From Chitinophaga sp. (GTDB lineage Bacteria > Bacteroidota > Bacteroidia > Chitinophagales > Chitinophagaceae): a DNA stretch of 64,000 bases. Positions 19,201 through 27,237 of this stretch are shown here, piece by piece (position 1 is the stretch's first letter; each line of letters begins with the position of its first letter). The translations under genes were made by a program, and so were the position numbers. The stretch spans positions 705,216 to 769,215 of the forward strand of contig NZ_JAGHZS010000007.1 in assembly GCF_017745275.1 (NCBI RefSeq). Direction: 5' to 3'. Below the pieces are notes generated by a model. That model saw only the letters and a list, made by a program, of their open reading frames with translations, was not told the origin of the DNA and did no database searches.

Positions 19201-19398
19201 GTTGCTACCGGGCCTGGTGCGCTGGGTAACCGGACCATTGGTACCGCTGCCGCCGGCGGGATGCTGTTCGGAACTATTTTCGGCGTGCTCGTAATACCCG
19301 GACTGTACTACATCTTCGGCAGAATTGCTGAAAGATATGCACTTGTTAAAAATGAGGAAGAGAATCCATTAACTGAAGAAATTGATCACAATGTATAA
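16231..19398 (+). CDS. RND multidrug efflux permease (HAE1 type)
   Basis: 1055 residues, the normal length for the AcrB-like family. The N-terminus FIQRPVLSIVISLVIVFLGL is the first transmembrane helix; two large periplasmic loops and twelve helices follow. Helix 4 carries the proton-relay acidic pair (LAIGVVVDDAIVVIEAV) and helix 10 the conserved Lys (LIGLLGKNAVLIVEFA). Known for the family: proton-driven trimeric export of lipophilic compounds from periplasm or inner leaflet. Flanked by its adaptor and its outer-membrane channel, so the pump is complete. No dedicated repressor gene is adjacent. Substrate range cannot be read from sequence. Confidence 0.96.
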   Translation: MLKKFIQRPVLSIVISLVIVFLGLLAISQLPVTQFPSISPPKVNVTAEYPGANGELMIKSVIIPLERAINGVPGLKYIASDAGNDGEASIQVVFNLGTDPNQASLNVQNRVASVVNKLPPLVVREGVKITREESNMLMYINLYSDDPQADQKFLFNFADINLLPELKRVDGVGFADILGNREYAMRIWLKPDRMLAYKISADEVMKSLGEQSLEASPGKTGESSGKRSQTFEYVLKYPGRFTTKEGYENVILRSSANGEILRLKDVADIEFGSSMYDIYSNLNGKPSAAIVLKQSYGSNASQVIKDIKAKMKEIKASSFPKGMNYEISYDVSKFLDASMEKVVHTLLEAFVLVGLVVFLFLGDWRSTLIPAMAVPVSLIGTFVFMQFLGITLNLITLFALVLAIGVVVDDAIVVIEAVHAKMEAEHLSALKATKRAMHEIAGAIVAITFLMAAVFVPVAFMSGPVGIFYRQFSITMATAIILSGIVALTLTPALCAMILKNNHGKPKKKNVLDKFLDGFNNTFNRTTNKYMQVLGTIVNRRTITWLVLVAFCAGIWFMNKTVPSGFIPNEDQGMFYAIIQTPPGSSLERTNQVAEKLQKIAEGIEGVQSVSSLAGYEILTEGTGSNSGTCLINLKSWEERKHSVQQIMTELEEKSKDITGATIEFFQPPAVPGYGAAGGFELRLLDKLGTGDYKKMETVSRDFVKELNKRPELASVFTFYSASFPQYMLRVDNDLAQQKGVSIDNAMNTLSTLVGSNYEISFIKFDRQYKVIVQASPQYRALPEDILKLYVKNDRDEMVPFSAFMKMEKVYGLSEITRHNMYNASEISGSAAPGYSSGEAIKVISEVAQKTLPRGYGIDWAGISKDEVAQGNQAIYIFLICLGFVYLILAAQYESFILPLAVVLSLPPGIFGAFFLLKLLGLENNIYAQVAMVMLIGLLGKNAVLIVEFAVQKHRAGVSVLKAAMEGSKVRFRPILMTSFAFIAGLIPLVVATGPGALGNRTIGTAAAGGMLFGTIFGVLVIPGLYYIFGRIAERYALVKNEEENPLTEEIDHNV

Positions 19399-20824
19399 AT
19401 TCAGGATACATAGCGGCATTGGCTTGCTGAGCGCCTGCCTGGCAGTAGCCAGTTGCAAAGTGCCTGCTCTCCGGCCATCTGCCGAAAACAAGGCGGTTCC
19501 TGTATCCTATGGCAACGGCCAGGATAGCACTAATATATCGGACCTGCAATGGCGCAACTTTTTTACTGATCCCAACCTGGTCAGCCTGATTGATACAGCG
19601 CTGAAAAATAACCAGGAGCTGCAGGTTACTTTACAGGAAGTAGAAATAGCGCGCAACGATATCCGTTCAAAGAAAGCGGCGCTACTTCCCACCGTAGGCC
19701 TCAGAGCGGGGGCCGGCGTTGAGAAGGTAGGCCGGTACACCAGCCAGGGTGCCGGTGATGCTTCTACCGAAATTGAACCCGGCAAAGAAGTACCAGACCC
19801 GTTGATGGACTATAGCATCGGCGCCTATGCAACCTGGGAAGCTGATATCTGGAAGAAATTACACAACGCTAAAAAGGCGGCAGTTACCAGGTATTTGTCG
19901 ACGGTAGAAGGTAAGAACTTTGTGCTCACCAGCCTGATTGCAGAAGTGGCTAACTCCTACTATGAACTGCTGGCGCTGGACAATCAACTGGCGATTGTGC
20001 GGCAAAACATCACACTGCAGCAAAATGCGCTGGAGCTGGTGAAAGTACAGAAAGAAGCGGCCCGTGTGACGGAACTCGCGGTACAAAAATTTCAGGCAGA
20101 AGTATTGAAATCCCAAAGCCTGGAATTTGATATCCTGCAGAACATCAAAGAAACAGAAAACAGGATCAACTTCCTGCTGGGACGCTATCCGCAGGAAATA
20201 GCCCGCGATAAAAGCAATTTCCTGGAGGCATTGCCACCCGCAGTGCGTACTGGTATTCCGTCGCAACTACTGGCCAACCGTAGTGATATCAAACAGGCAG
20301 AACTCAACCTGGAAGCAGCGAAGCTCGACGTTAAAGTAGCAAGAGCAGAGTTCTATCCGTCCTTTGGCATTTCTGCGGCGCTGGGATTACAGGCCTTCAA
20401 ACCTTCTTACCTGGTAAAATTGCCTGCCTCCTTACTATACTCGCTGGCAGGCGATCTGGCGGCTCCGCTGATTAACCGGAACGCTATCCAGGCAGAGTTC
20501 AGCAACGCCAATGCAAGGCAACTACAAGCCATGTATAACTACGAGCGCACCATTCTGAATGCTTATTTCGAAGTATCCAATCAACTGTCGAACATCAGCA
20601 ACCTGGAAAAAAGCTATACGCTGAAATCGAAGCAGGTGGAGGCATTGACCAAATCAATTGATATCTCCAATGACCTGTTTAAGTCAGCCAGGGCCGATTA
20701 CTTCGAGGTACTGATGACACAGCGGGATGCACTGGAATCTAAGCTGGAGCTGATAGAAACGAAGAAACAACAACTCAACGCGGTGGTAAATATTTATAAA
20801 GACCTCGGCGGCGGGTGGAAATAA
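19391..20824 (+). CDS. Outer-membrane efflux channel (TolC/NodT family lipoprotein)
   Basis: 477 residues from the ATG at 19391, which overlaps the permease's last codons by 8 bases and suggests coupled translation; an earlier in-frame TTG at 19382 is less likely. A lipoprotein signal ends at Cys22 (LLSACLAVASCKV). Two outer-membrane efflux (OEP) repeats follow, with helical segments such as LVSLIDTALKNNQELQVTLQ and LEAAKLDVKVARAEFYPSFG. Known for the family: a trimeric channel-tunnel docking to the adaptor and RND pump. Last gene of the operon; a 33-bp inverted repeat begins 7 bases after the stop. Confidence 0.95.
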   Translation: MYKFRIHSGIGLLSACLAVASCKVPALRPSAENKAVPVSYGNGQDSTNISDLQWRNFFTDPNLVSLIDTALKNNQELQVTLQEVEIARNDIRSKKAALLPTVGLRAGAGVEKVGRYTSQGAGDASTEIEPGKEVPDPLMDYSIGAYATWEADIWKKLHNAKKAAVTRYLSTVEGKNFVLTSLIAEVANSYYELLALDNQLAIVRQNITLQQNALELVKVQKEAARVTELAVQKFQAEVLKSQSLEFDILQNIKETENRINFLLGRYPQEIARDKSNFLEALPPAVRTGIPSQLLANRSDIKQAELNLEAAKLDVKVARAEFYPSFGISAALGLQAFKPSYLVKLPASLLYSLAGDLAAPLINRNAIQAEFSNANARQLQAMYNYERTILNAYFEVSNQLSNISNLEKSYTLKSKQVEALTKSIDISNDLFKSARADYFEVLMTQRDALESKLELIETKKQQLNAVVNIYKDLGGGWK

Positions 20825-20830
20825 GGCGAA

Positions 20831-20942
20831 TTTTTGTTTTGTTCAGGAGGATACTGATTTTGTATTAAAAGATGAAAGAAGATGATGCTTGTTATCTCTC
20901 AGATCAAAAACAAAATCAGTATCCTCCTGAACAAAACAAAAA
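20831..20942 (+). repeat. Perfect 33-bp inverted repeat with 46-base loop between convergent genes
   Basis: Bases 20831-20863 (core GTTCAGGAGGATACTGATTT) are the exact reverse complement of 20910-20942; the loop is 20864-20909. Located between the stops of the efflux channel gene and the S41 peptidase gene. The outer ends are T-rich and A-rich, so each strand's transcript ends in a U-run, as expected of a bidirectional terminator, but the arm length and perfection exceed an ordinary terminator. Confidence 0.85.
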
Positions 20943-20953
20943 ACCGCTTTAAG

Positions 20954-22330
20954 CTAATTCCCCAGCATGGTAAGATGCAACACCCCATGCAGTGCTTTAT
21001 CTTTTCCCCATACCTTTTCCACCAGCTCCCTGCTGATTGGGATATCCGGCTGTACCGGGCTATTCTTTGTGCGATGACAATCCGCACCGTGACTAAACGA
21101 AGTAGTGGATTGTATCTTTATTTTGCTGTTGGGCATGAGAATGCCAAATGCTTCTCCAAAGTCCTGGGTATCTTCACCAGTAGGCTCTCCTACAAGGGTG
21201 CCTAAATGATAAGTTTTAACAACGTCCGCCATAGCCATAGCACTGGAGAAAGTGAAAGGACCGGTGATAAAGAAAACCTTTCCCTGGAATTTTTCATTCT
21301 GCGTGAATTTATTTTCTTCCGGCACACAATTGTTGCCACTCTCCCACACCGTGCCGTTCGGCTGTTTTAAATATGCAGCGCCGGTATCTCCATCTGCTAC
21401 CAGGTAATCTTTATATGCCTGGCTGATTCTCCAGCTTTTATTTCCCCAGCTATATTTTTTATCGGTGATATAACTGAACAGCACATCTCCCAGCAGAGTA
21501 TTTCCTCCACTGTTTTGTCTTAGGTCGATAGCTACCGCTTTGACGTTTGCTTTGCGAAAGGTCTGAAAACAGGTATCCAGGAAAGCACCGAAGGTTTTTA
21601 CATCACCGCTCAGGCTTCGTACATCAATGTAGCCCAGTGTGCCCTCTACTATTTCACTGTGGTAAGGTTGGACAAGATGCGGTAAAGAAGCGGTTAATGC
21701 TTTTTTAAAAGTGGTACCTGTGGGCAGCGTTACTTGTTGCAGTACGCCTTTTTCATCTTTGTACCCGAGTACAAATGGCGGCTGTATGCCATGCAGGAAT
21801 AAAAAGTAAGGCATCAGCCTGCAGGCTGCTTCTTCTTTAAATGCTGGAATACCCGCTATCCCGCTTTGTATTTGCTCAAACAGGGCGTTGAACTTTTTCC
21901 CGTTGATGGTGACGAGTTCTGTGCCCTCCGGTATATCCAGATCTTTCGCCAGCAATAGCGGAGCATAGATGAGATGTTTATCCTGTACAATTTTATAGGG
22001 GAAGAATTGTTCCTTTTTAAATTCATCCATGAATGCGGCCTGTACCAGGTTGGGCGTGCAATGTGCATCTTTCGTTAATGCTGTGACCTGGTAGCAGAGC
22101 AGCACGAAATCGCGGATACCGATACTATCCCCGATGGTAGCTTTCAGTTGCTTTACCTGCGCATCATACGCGGCTTGTGAGATGTACATAAAAGGCGCAT
22201 AATGCGACTCCTTCATAACACGAATATAGTAGTCGATATCTTCCACGGCTTTTTCACGGGAAAGCATGGATTGCGCGAAACTATGGCTAACTCCCAACAG
22301 GAGGGTCAAGGCAAAAACAAATCTTTTCAT
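20954..22330 (-). CDS. Secreted S41 family (C-terminal-processing-like) peptidase
   Basis: 458 residues with a signal peptide (MKRFVFALTLLLGVSHSFAQ). A helical N-terminal part (VEDIDYYIRVMKESHYAPF) leads to a degenerate PDZ-like stretch (IPEGTELVTINGKKFNALF) and the S41 core: AVAIDLRQNSGGNTLLGDVL, nucleophile Ser around residue 362 in GPFTFSSAMAMAD, then TLVGEPTGEDTQDFGEAF. Known for the family: Ser/Lys endopeptidases; many Bacteroidota paralogues are periplasmic or surface proteins of unknown substrate. Convergent with the efflux operon across a long inverted repeat. Confidence 0.9.
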   Translation of the reverse strand: MKRFVFALTLLLGVSHSFAQSMLSREKAVEDIDYYIRVMKESHYAPFMYISQAAYDAQVKQLKATIGDSIGIRDFVLLCYQVTALTKDAHCTPNLVQAAFMDEFKKEQFFPYKIVQDKHLIYAPLLLAKDLDIPEGTELVTINGKKFNALFEQIQSGIAGIPAFKEEAACRLMPYFLFLHGIQPPFVLGYKDEKGVLQQVTLPTGTTFKKALTASLPHLVQPYHSEIVEGTLGYIDVRSLSGDVKTFGAFLDTCFQTFRKANVKAVAIDLRQNSGGNTLLGDVLFSYITDKKYSWGNKSWRISQAYKDYLVADGDTGAAYLKQPNGTVWESGNNCVPEENKFTQNEKFQGKVFFITGPFTFSSAMAMADVVKTYHLGTLVGEPTGEDTQDFGEAFGILMPNSKIKIQSTTSFSHGADCHRTKNSPVQPDIPISRELVEKVWGKDKALHGVLHLTMLGN

Positions 22331-22478
22331 GTAGTGGCGGTCAGGCTTCTAATATAAGAAACGCCCGGTAAACAGGCCATTCAATTTTGCAATAATTAAC
22401 TATCTGTCTGCTCTTTTTAACCTGCTGACGTATCACATCTGTTTGTTAATTAATTTTAAGCTGCACAAATTCACAGGT

Positions 22479-23867
22479 ATGTTTTCAAAGGAAACTTATA
22501 GTAACAGGAGACAGCGGCTGCAATCAGCCATCGGACAAGGCATTATTTTGTTGCCGGGGAATGACGACAGCGGCATGAACTATAAAGATAACATCTATCC
22601 ATTCCGGCAGGACAGCTGCTTTTTATATTATGCGGGTATAGATCGCCCGGGGCTTACATTGGTGATAGATGTAGATAATAACCGGGAGATATTATTCGGC
22701 GACGAAGCCACCATTGAAGAGATCATGTGGGCGGGGCCTATCCACTCACTGGCGTCTCAGGCGGCTGAAGCGGGCCTGACGGATATCCGGCCTTCATCGG
22801 AGTTACCTGATTTTTTATGGCGCTGCGTGAACCTGCAACAGGGCATTCATTTCCTGCCGCCATACCGCGGAGAAACGACACTGAAATTAAGCAGCTGGCT
22901 GGGTATACCCGGTGGCGAAATACCACGGCGTGTATCCGTTAAGTTGATTAAAGCGATCGTGAGCCAACGGTCTGTTAAAACCCCGGAAGAAATCCAGCAG
23001 ATCGATGATGCGGTGAATACCACCATCGATATGCAGCTAAAAGCCATGGAGCTGGCGGCAGCGGGCGTCACCGAAACTGAAATAGCAGGGCGACTCCAGG
23101 CGGTAGCCATCGCCGCAGGCGGTAATATTTCTTTCCCCGTGATCCTCACGGTCAACGGGCAATTCCTGCACAATCATCCGCATCCTACGCCTTTGCAAAA
23201 AGGGCAATTGGTGTTGTGCGACTGCGGCGCAGAAAACGCCATGCGCTATGCCGGCGATCTGACCCGCACCCATCCCGTAGATAAAAAGTTCACCACCCGG
23301 CAAAGGGAAATTTACGATATTGTACATCATGCTTACCAAACCGCTGCCAATGCCATCAAGCCGGGTATACGCTTTAAAGATGTACACCTGCTGGCCTGCG
23401 AGCAACTGGCTGCCGGACTCATTGAGCTGGGACTCATGAAAGGCAATGCCAAAGAAGCGGTAGCAGCCGGCGCACATACCCTGTTTTTCCCCTGCGGCCT
23501 GGGACATATGCTGGGACTGGATATTCATGATATGGAGAACCTGGGAGAAGCTTATGTAGGCTACACGGATACCCTGGAGAAAAGTACGGACTTCGGATTA
23601 AAATCGTTACGCCTGGGACGTGAACTGGAAGAAGGATTTGTATTCACCATTGAGCCGGGCATTTACTTTAACCCGTTGCTGACAGAAGCCTGGCAGGCCG
23701 CCGGGAAACACACCCACTTTATCAACTATGAGCGGGTGGCTGAATACCGTCACTTCGGCGGCGTACGGGTAGAAGATAACTTCCTCGTGACTGCCACCGG
23801 CGGCCGTATATTGGGCCGTCCGTTTGCCAGCACTGCCACCGACATTGAAAACCTGCTCCAGTCATAA
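22479..23867 (+). CDS. Aminopeptidase P family metallopeptidase (M24B)
   Basis: 462 residues from ATG 22479 (MFSKETYSNRRQRL, the usual APP beginning); an upstream TTG at 22443 is less likely. The N-terminal creatinase-like domain (residues 1-170, with QDSCFLYYAGIDRPGLTLVI) precedes the pita-bread catalytic domain. Metal ligands are visible: Asp in LVLCDCGAE, Asp in YAGDLTRTHP, His in GLGHMLGLDIHD, Glu in FTIEPGIYF and Glu in GVRVEDNF. Known for the family: removal of N-terminal residues before proline, with two Mn ions. Cytoplasmic, no signal. The DUF885 gene follows after 12 bases, so the two are probably co-transcribed. Confidence 0.94.
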   Translation: MFSKETYSNRRQRLQSAIGQGIILLPGNDDSGMNYKDNIYPFRQDSCFLYYAGIDRPGLTLVIDVDNNREILFGDEATIEEIMWAGPIHSLASQAAEAGLTDIRPSSELPDFLWRCVNLQQGIHFLPPYRGETTLKLSSWLGIPGGEIPRRVSVKLIKAIVSQRSVKTPEEIQQIDDAVNTTIDMQLKAMELAAAGVTETEIAGRLQAVAIAAGGNISFPVILTVNGQFLHNHPHPTPLQKGQLVLCDCGAENAMRYAGDLTRTHPVDKKFTTRQREIYDIVHHAYQTAANAIKPGIRFKDVHLLACEQLAAGLIELGLMKGNAKEAVAAGAHTLFFPCGLGHMLGLDIHDMENLGEAYVGYTDTLEKSTDFGLKSLRLGRELEEGFVFTIEPGIYFNPLLTEAWQAAGKHTHFINYERVAEYRHFGGVRVEDNFLVTATGGRILGRPFASTATDIENLLQS

Positions 23868-23879
23868 ATTTCCGTTAGC

Positions 23880-25190
23880 ATGAAAAACAAATTATTCCTG
23901 TTCCTCTGCGTAGTAGTATTAAACGCCTGCCAGGAACACCAGCCAGCCAACAACAGCGACCAGCAACTATCAGTGCTCGCCGAAAAATATGTGCGGCTGG
24001 GACTCAACATTGGTCAATACGATACTGACTTTGTAGACGCCTACTATGGCCCGGATTCATTGAAACCCACCAGTCGCCAACCGGTGTTTCCGAAAGATAG
24101 TTTCCTGCAGGCGGTAGATACGCTGAAAGCATCCTTACAACAAATAGCAACCAACACAAAAAATGATACCGTGCGTGTTCGCGCAGACTGGATGATGCGT
24201 CAACTTACAGCCTTCAGCCGGCGTATCAAAATATTCTCCGGCGAATACAGCACCTTCGATGCGGAATCCAAAGAGCTGTTTGATGCGGTGGCTCCCACTT
24301 ATCCCGAGCACTATTATCAATCGCTCATTGCAAAGCTGGACAGCCTCCTGCCCGGCAAAGGCCCGGTAGCAGACCGTTTTCAACAACTGGCCAACCACTT
24401 CATCATCTCCCCCAACAAACTGGATACTGTTTTTAAAACCGCCATCGCGGAAGCCCGTAAACGCACCTTGCAACATTATCCGTTGCCTGCTGATGAAACC
24501 TTTACGCTGGAATATGTATCCGGTAAGCCGTGGATGGGTTATAACTGGTACAAAGGGCATTACACCAGCCTGATTCAAATCAGTGCCGACCTGAAGATCT
24601 TCATCGAAAAAGCCATCGACCTGGCCTGTCACGAGGGATATCCGGGGCATCATGTGTATAATATGCTGCTGGAAAAGAACCTTTATCATGATAAAGGATG
24701 GGTGGAAATATCGCTGTATCCCTTATTCAGTCCGCAATCGCTGATTGCGGAAGGCAGCGCCAACTACGGTATTGAAATGGCCTTCCCCGGCGAGGAAAAA
24801 ACCACTTTTACCAAAAATGTATTGCTGCCACTCGTAGGCATAGACACCACCGGTATCACTACCTATATCAAAGCACTCACCATCAAAGGCGCTCTCAACT
24901 ACGCCCGCAACGAAGTAGGCAGAGGCCTGATCAATGGTACCATGTCCGATTCCACCGCTCTCCGCTGGCTGCTGGACTACACCCTGCTCAATAAAGAGGC
25001 CGCTGATAAAGGACTACTTTTTGTGAAGAAAAACCGCAGTTATATCATTAACTATAACTACGGCCAGGACCTGATCAAAAATTACATTACAGCAGTTCCT
25101 GAAGAAAAAAGATGGGAACGTTTCGGGCATTTGCTGAGCAATGAAATTACGCCGGCTAGCTTGCTGAAGGCGGATAGCGCCAGGAAGTAG
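23880..25190 (+). CDS. DUF885 family lipoprotein, putative metallopeptidase
   Basis: 436 residues. The lipoprotein signal ends at Cys17 (LFLCVVVLNACQEH). The zinc-peptidase-like signature HEGYPGHH spans residues 251-258, with a downstream Glu in LIAEGSANYGIEMAFPGE that fits a third ligand. These are the hallmarks of DUF885 proteins, which resemble M32/M3-like gluzincins; activity is proven for few. Twelve bases behind an aminopeptidase P gene and convergent with a POT peptide transporter, so a role in peptide degradation is a reasonable inference. Its last codons (GG AAG TAG) form the outermost arm of a large inverted repeat. Confidence 0.87.
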   Translation: MKNKLFLFLCVVVLNACQEHQPANNSDQQLSVLAEKYVRLGLNIGQYDTDFVDAYYGPDSLKPTSRQPVFPKDSFLQAVDTLKASLQQIATNTKNDTVRVRADWMMRQLTAFSRRIKIFSGEYSTFDAESKELFDAVAPTYPEHYYQSLIAKLDSLLPGKGPVADRFQQLANHFIISPNKLDTVFKTAIAEARKRTLQHYPLPADETFTLEYVSGKPWMGYNWYKGHYTSLIQISADLKIFIEKAIDLACHEGYPGHHVYNMLLEKNLYHDKGWVEISLYPLFSPQSLIAEGSANYGIEMAFPGEEKTTFTKNVLLPLVGIDTTGITTYIKALTIKGALNYARNEVGRGLINGTMSDSTALRWLLDYTLLNKEAADKGLLFVKKNRSYIINYNYGQDLIKNYITAVPEEKRWERFGHLLSNEITPASLLKADSARK

Positions 25191-25321
25191 TAAAAGCAGA
25201 AAGCTGAAAGCAGAAAGCAAAAAGCTATTGAAGCGATTGATCATTGCGGTTATTCCGCTCTTGTCAATCGCTTCAATAGCTTTTTGCTTTCTGCTTTCAG
25301 CTTTCTGCTTATGCTACTTCC
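25183..25321 (+). repeat. Long inverted repeat (47 bp perfect plus 8 bp) containing both stop codons of convergent genes
   Basis: Bases 25194-25240 pair perfectly with 25264-25310 (47 bp). After 3 unpaired bases on each side, GGAAGTAG (25183-25190) pairs with CTACTTCC (25314-25321). The 23-base loop contains a small inner stem, GCGG/CCGC. The outer stem is built of GAAAGCA/GAAAGCT heptamers. The TAG stop codons of both flanking genes lie inside the outer arms. The core AAAGCTATTGAAGCGATTGA resembles the hairpin at 14368. Confidence 0.9.
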
Positions 25322-27032
25322 GTATTATTATCAACGACGACAACCACCTGGACATCCCCAGCAGCAACGCTCCTGCAATGCCTACTACTATTACAAAGAG
25401 CAGGAAGAAATCATACGCATTCCGGATGGCATATCCTCCCAGTTCAATCACACGGCCAGGCTCAGGATATAACGTACTCAGCACGCCGGCTAATTTATTG
25501 GCCGCCGCAGTAGCCAGGAACCATACTGCCATCAATAGGGAAGAGAATTTCAGCGGGGAAAGTTTATTGACTAGCGACAGGCCTATAGGCGATAAACAAA
25601 GCTCTCCAAAAGAATGTAACGCATACATACCGGTAATCCAGATAATACTCACCTTTGTTCCCGGCCCTGCTTCTTTTACACCAAATACAATCCATAAGTA
25701 TCCCAGCGACAGCAACAATAACCCGATGCCCATTTTCACGGGAGCTGCAGGTTCGTATTTGCCCATGCGCGGCCATAGCCACGCAAAGAATGGCGCAAAC
25801 AAGACGATATAAATAGAGCCCAGCGATAAGAAAAGACTAGGCGGCACTTCTTCCAATACCAACACTTTTTCTCGGCTCATGAGATAGTAGCCGTTCAAAC
25901 CAACGATACCAAATAAGGATAACCACAGTAACGCATATACGGTGTTACGCAGTACCAGATCCGCTGGCGCAGACAACTGCCGGCGGGCCTTTTGATACAA
26001 CAGGTAGATGCCATAAACCAGGAAAACACTCAGCAGGTGAATACTCCATATAGGGATGCGCCAACCAAGATGGCGATTGGTTTGTTCATCCGCAAAAAAA
26101 GTAAGAGAGGCACCTGCCTGTTCAAAGGCGGCCCAAAAGAAGATCACAAAAAAAGAGATGATGAAAATAACTTTAATCCGTTGCTTCTCCAGCCAGGTAA
26201 GGGATGGATCTCGGAAGATGATCACCGCAATCAGCACCACCGCTGCCAGCAGCAGGTAAGATAAATAATTTACCACTTCTGCATCGAGGTACAGTAAACC
26301 TATCATGGCCAGGGAAATCAGCACCAGGCCGCCAGTCATGATCAATGGTTGTAGTAATTTTGCGGAAGCTTTTTCGGGTGTAAGTCCCAGCACTTTTCCT
26401 TCCGGGCTCACTACATAGCGGTGATGAAATATGGCCTGTACAATCACGCTGATGATCATGCTTACGCCACCTAACAGGAACGCCCATTTGAAATCGGCCG
26501 GGTTGCCGGTATCGCCGGCCAGTCCGCAGATGATGGGCCCCAATGCCCCACCGGTATTAATGCCCATGTAAAAGATGGTATAGGCCGTATCTTTCCTGTT
26601 ATCTCCATCCGGATATAGTTGCCCTACTAAAGAAGATATATTCGGCTTAAAGAAGCCGTTGCCCGCAATCATGCAACCCAGGCCGCTGAAAAACAACAAG
26701 AGAGATAATTGCTGCGCATCTTGAAATAAAGAAGCGCTGACAAAAAGGATCAACTCTCCCACTGCCATAACAATCCCGCCGGTAATAATAGAGCGGCGGT
26801 TGCCCCAGTAACGGTCGGCCATATAGCCGCCCAGCAAAGGGGTCAGGTAAATCAGGCCGGTGTAGCTGCCATATAGGTTGGCGGCAAATACTTTGCTGAA
26901 CAACAACGCTTTGGTCATGAACAGGATCAATACGGCGCGCATACCGTAGTAGTTGAAGCGCTCCCACATTTCTGTGGCAAAAAGAATATACAGGCCCTTA
27001 GGATGCGATGCTGGCAGGGAAGTGTGGGACAT
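25314..27032 (-). CDS. POT/PTR family proton-coupled peptide transporter
   Basis: 572 residues, polytopic. The POT signature motifs are present: EMWERFNYYGMRA (ExxERFxYYG, helix 1, proton and peptide binding), GGYMADRYWGNRRSI, GNGFFKPNISSLVGQLY and FYMGINTGGALGP (PTR2 motif), and FFWAAFEQAG in the second half. About 14 membrane segments are expected for the bacterial subgroup. Known for the family: uptake of di- and tripeptides with protons across the inner membrane. It faces the aminopeptidase P/DUF885 pair tail-to-tail, supporting a peptide-use neighbourhood. Confidence 0.94.
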   Translation of the reverse strand: MSHTSLPASHPKGLYILFATEMWERFNYYGMRAVLILFMTKALLFSKVFAANLYGSYTGLIYLTPLLGGYMADRYWGNRRSIITGGIVMAVGELILFVSASLFQDAQQLSLLLFFSGLGCMIAGNGFFKPNISSLVGQLYPDGDNRKDTAYTIFYMGINTGGALGPIICGLAGDTGNPADFKWAFLLGGVSMIISVIVQAIFHHRYVVSPEGKVLGLTPEKASAKLLQPLIMTGGLVLISLAMIGLLYLDAEVVNYLSYLLLAAVVLIAVIIFRDPSLTWLEKQRIKVIFIISFFVIFFWAAFEQAGASLTFFADEQTNRHLGWRIPIWSIHLLSVFLVYGIYLLYQKARRQLSAPADLVLRNTVYALLWLSLFGIVGLNGYYLMSREKVLVLEEVPPSLFLSLGSIYIVLFAPFFAWLWPRMGKYEPAAPVKMGIGLLLLSLGYLWIVFGVKEAGPGTKVSIIWITGMYALHSFGELCLSPIGLSLVNKLSPLKFSSLLMAVWFLATAAANKLAGVLSTLYPEPGRVIELGGYAIRNAYDFFLLFVIVVGIAGALLLGMSRWLSSLIIIRK

Positions 27033-27200
27033 AGCGTTTCATTTACGGCGCTCCATGATAGCAGAACGCCCTTCCCAAATATGCGCAGCTTTGGCAGATA
27101 TCTGTTTGCAGTAATTACCCCGATGTGCGTTCATTTTAACCCGATGTTATTTTTAGGGGATACGGGGATTTTCACGGGTCGCCCAACCGGGGCTACCCAT

Positions 27201-27208
27201 TATATTTG
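27201..27208 (+). promoter_or_regulatory. Bacteroidota -7 box TATATTTG
   Basis: Exact TAnnTTTG match 29 bases before the ATG of the GH18 gene, giving a predicted leader of about 23 bases. No good -33 TTG is seen, so support is partial. Confidence 0.5.
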
Positions 27209-27237
27209 CTTTACTATCATTGCAAACCCTATTTTTT

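Noticed and set aside
24135..24689. 184-codon minus-strand frame inside the DUF885 gene
   Set aside because: Covers the reverse of the HEGYPGHH region; a shadow of a strongly coding frame.
25228..25812. 194-codon plus-strand frame overlapping the end of the POT transporter
   Set aside because: It begins inside the palindrome and is antisense to conserved POT helices; no independent signal.
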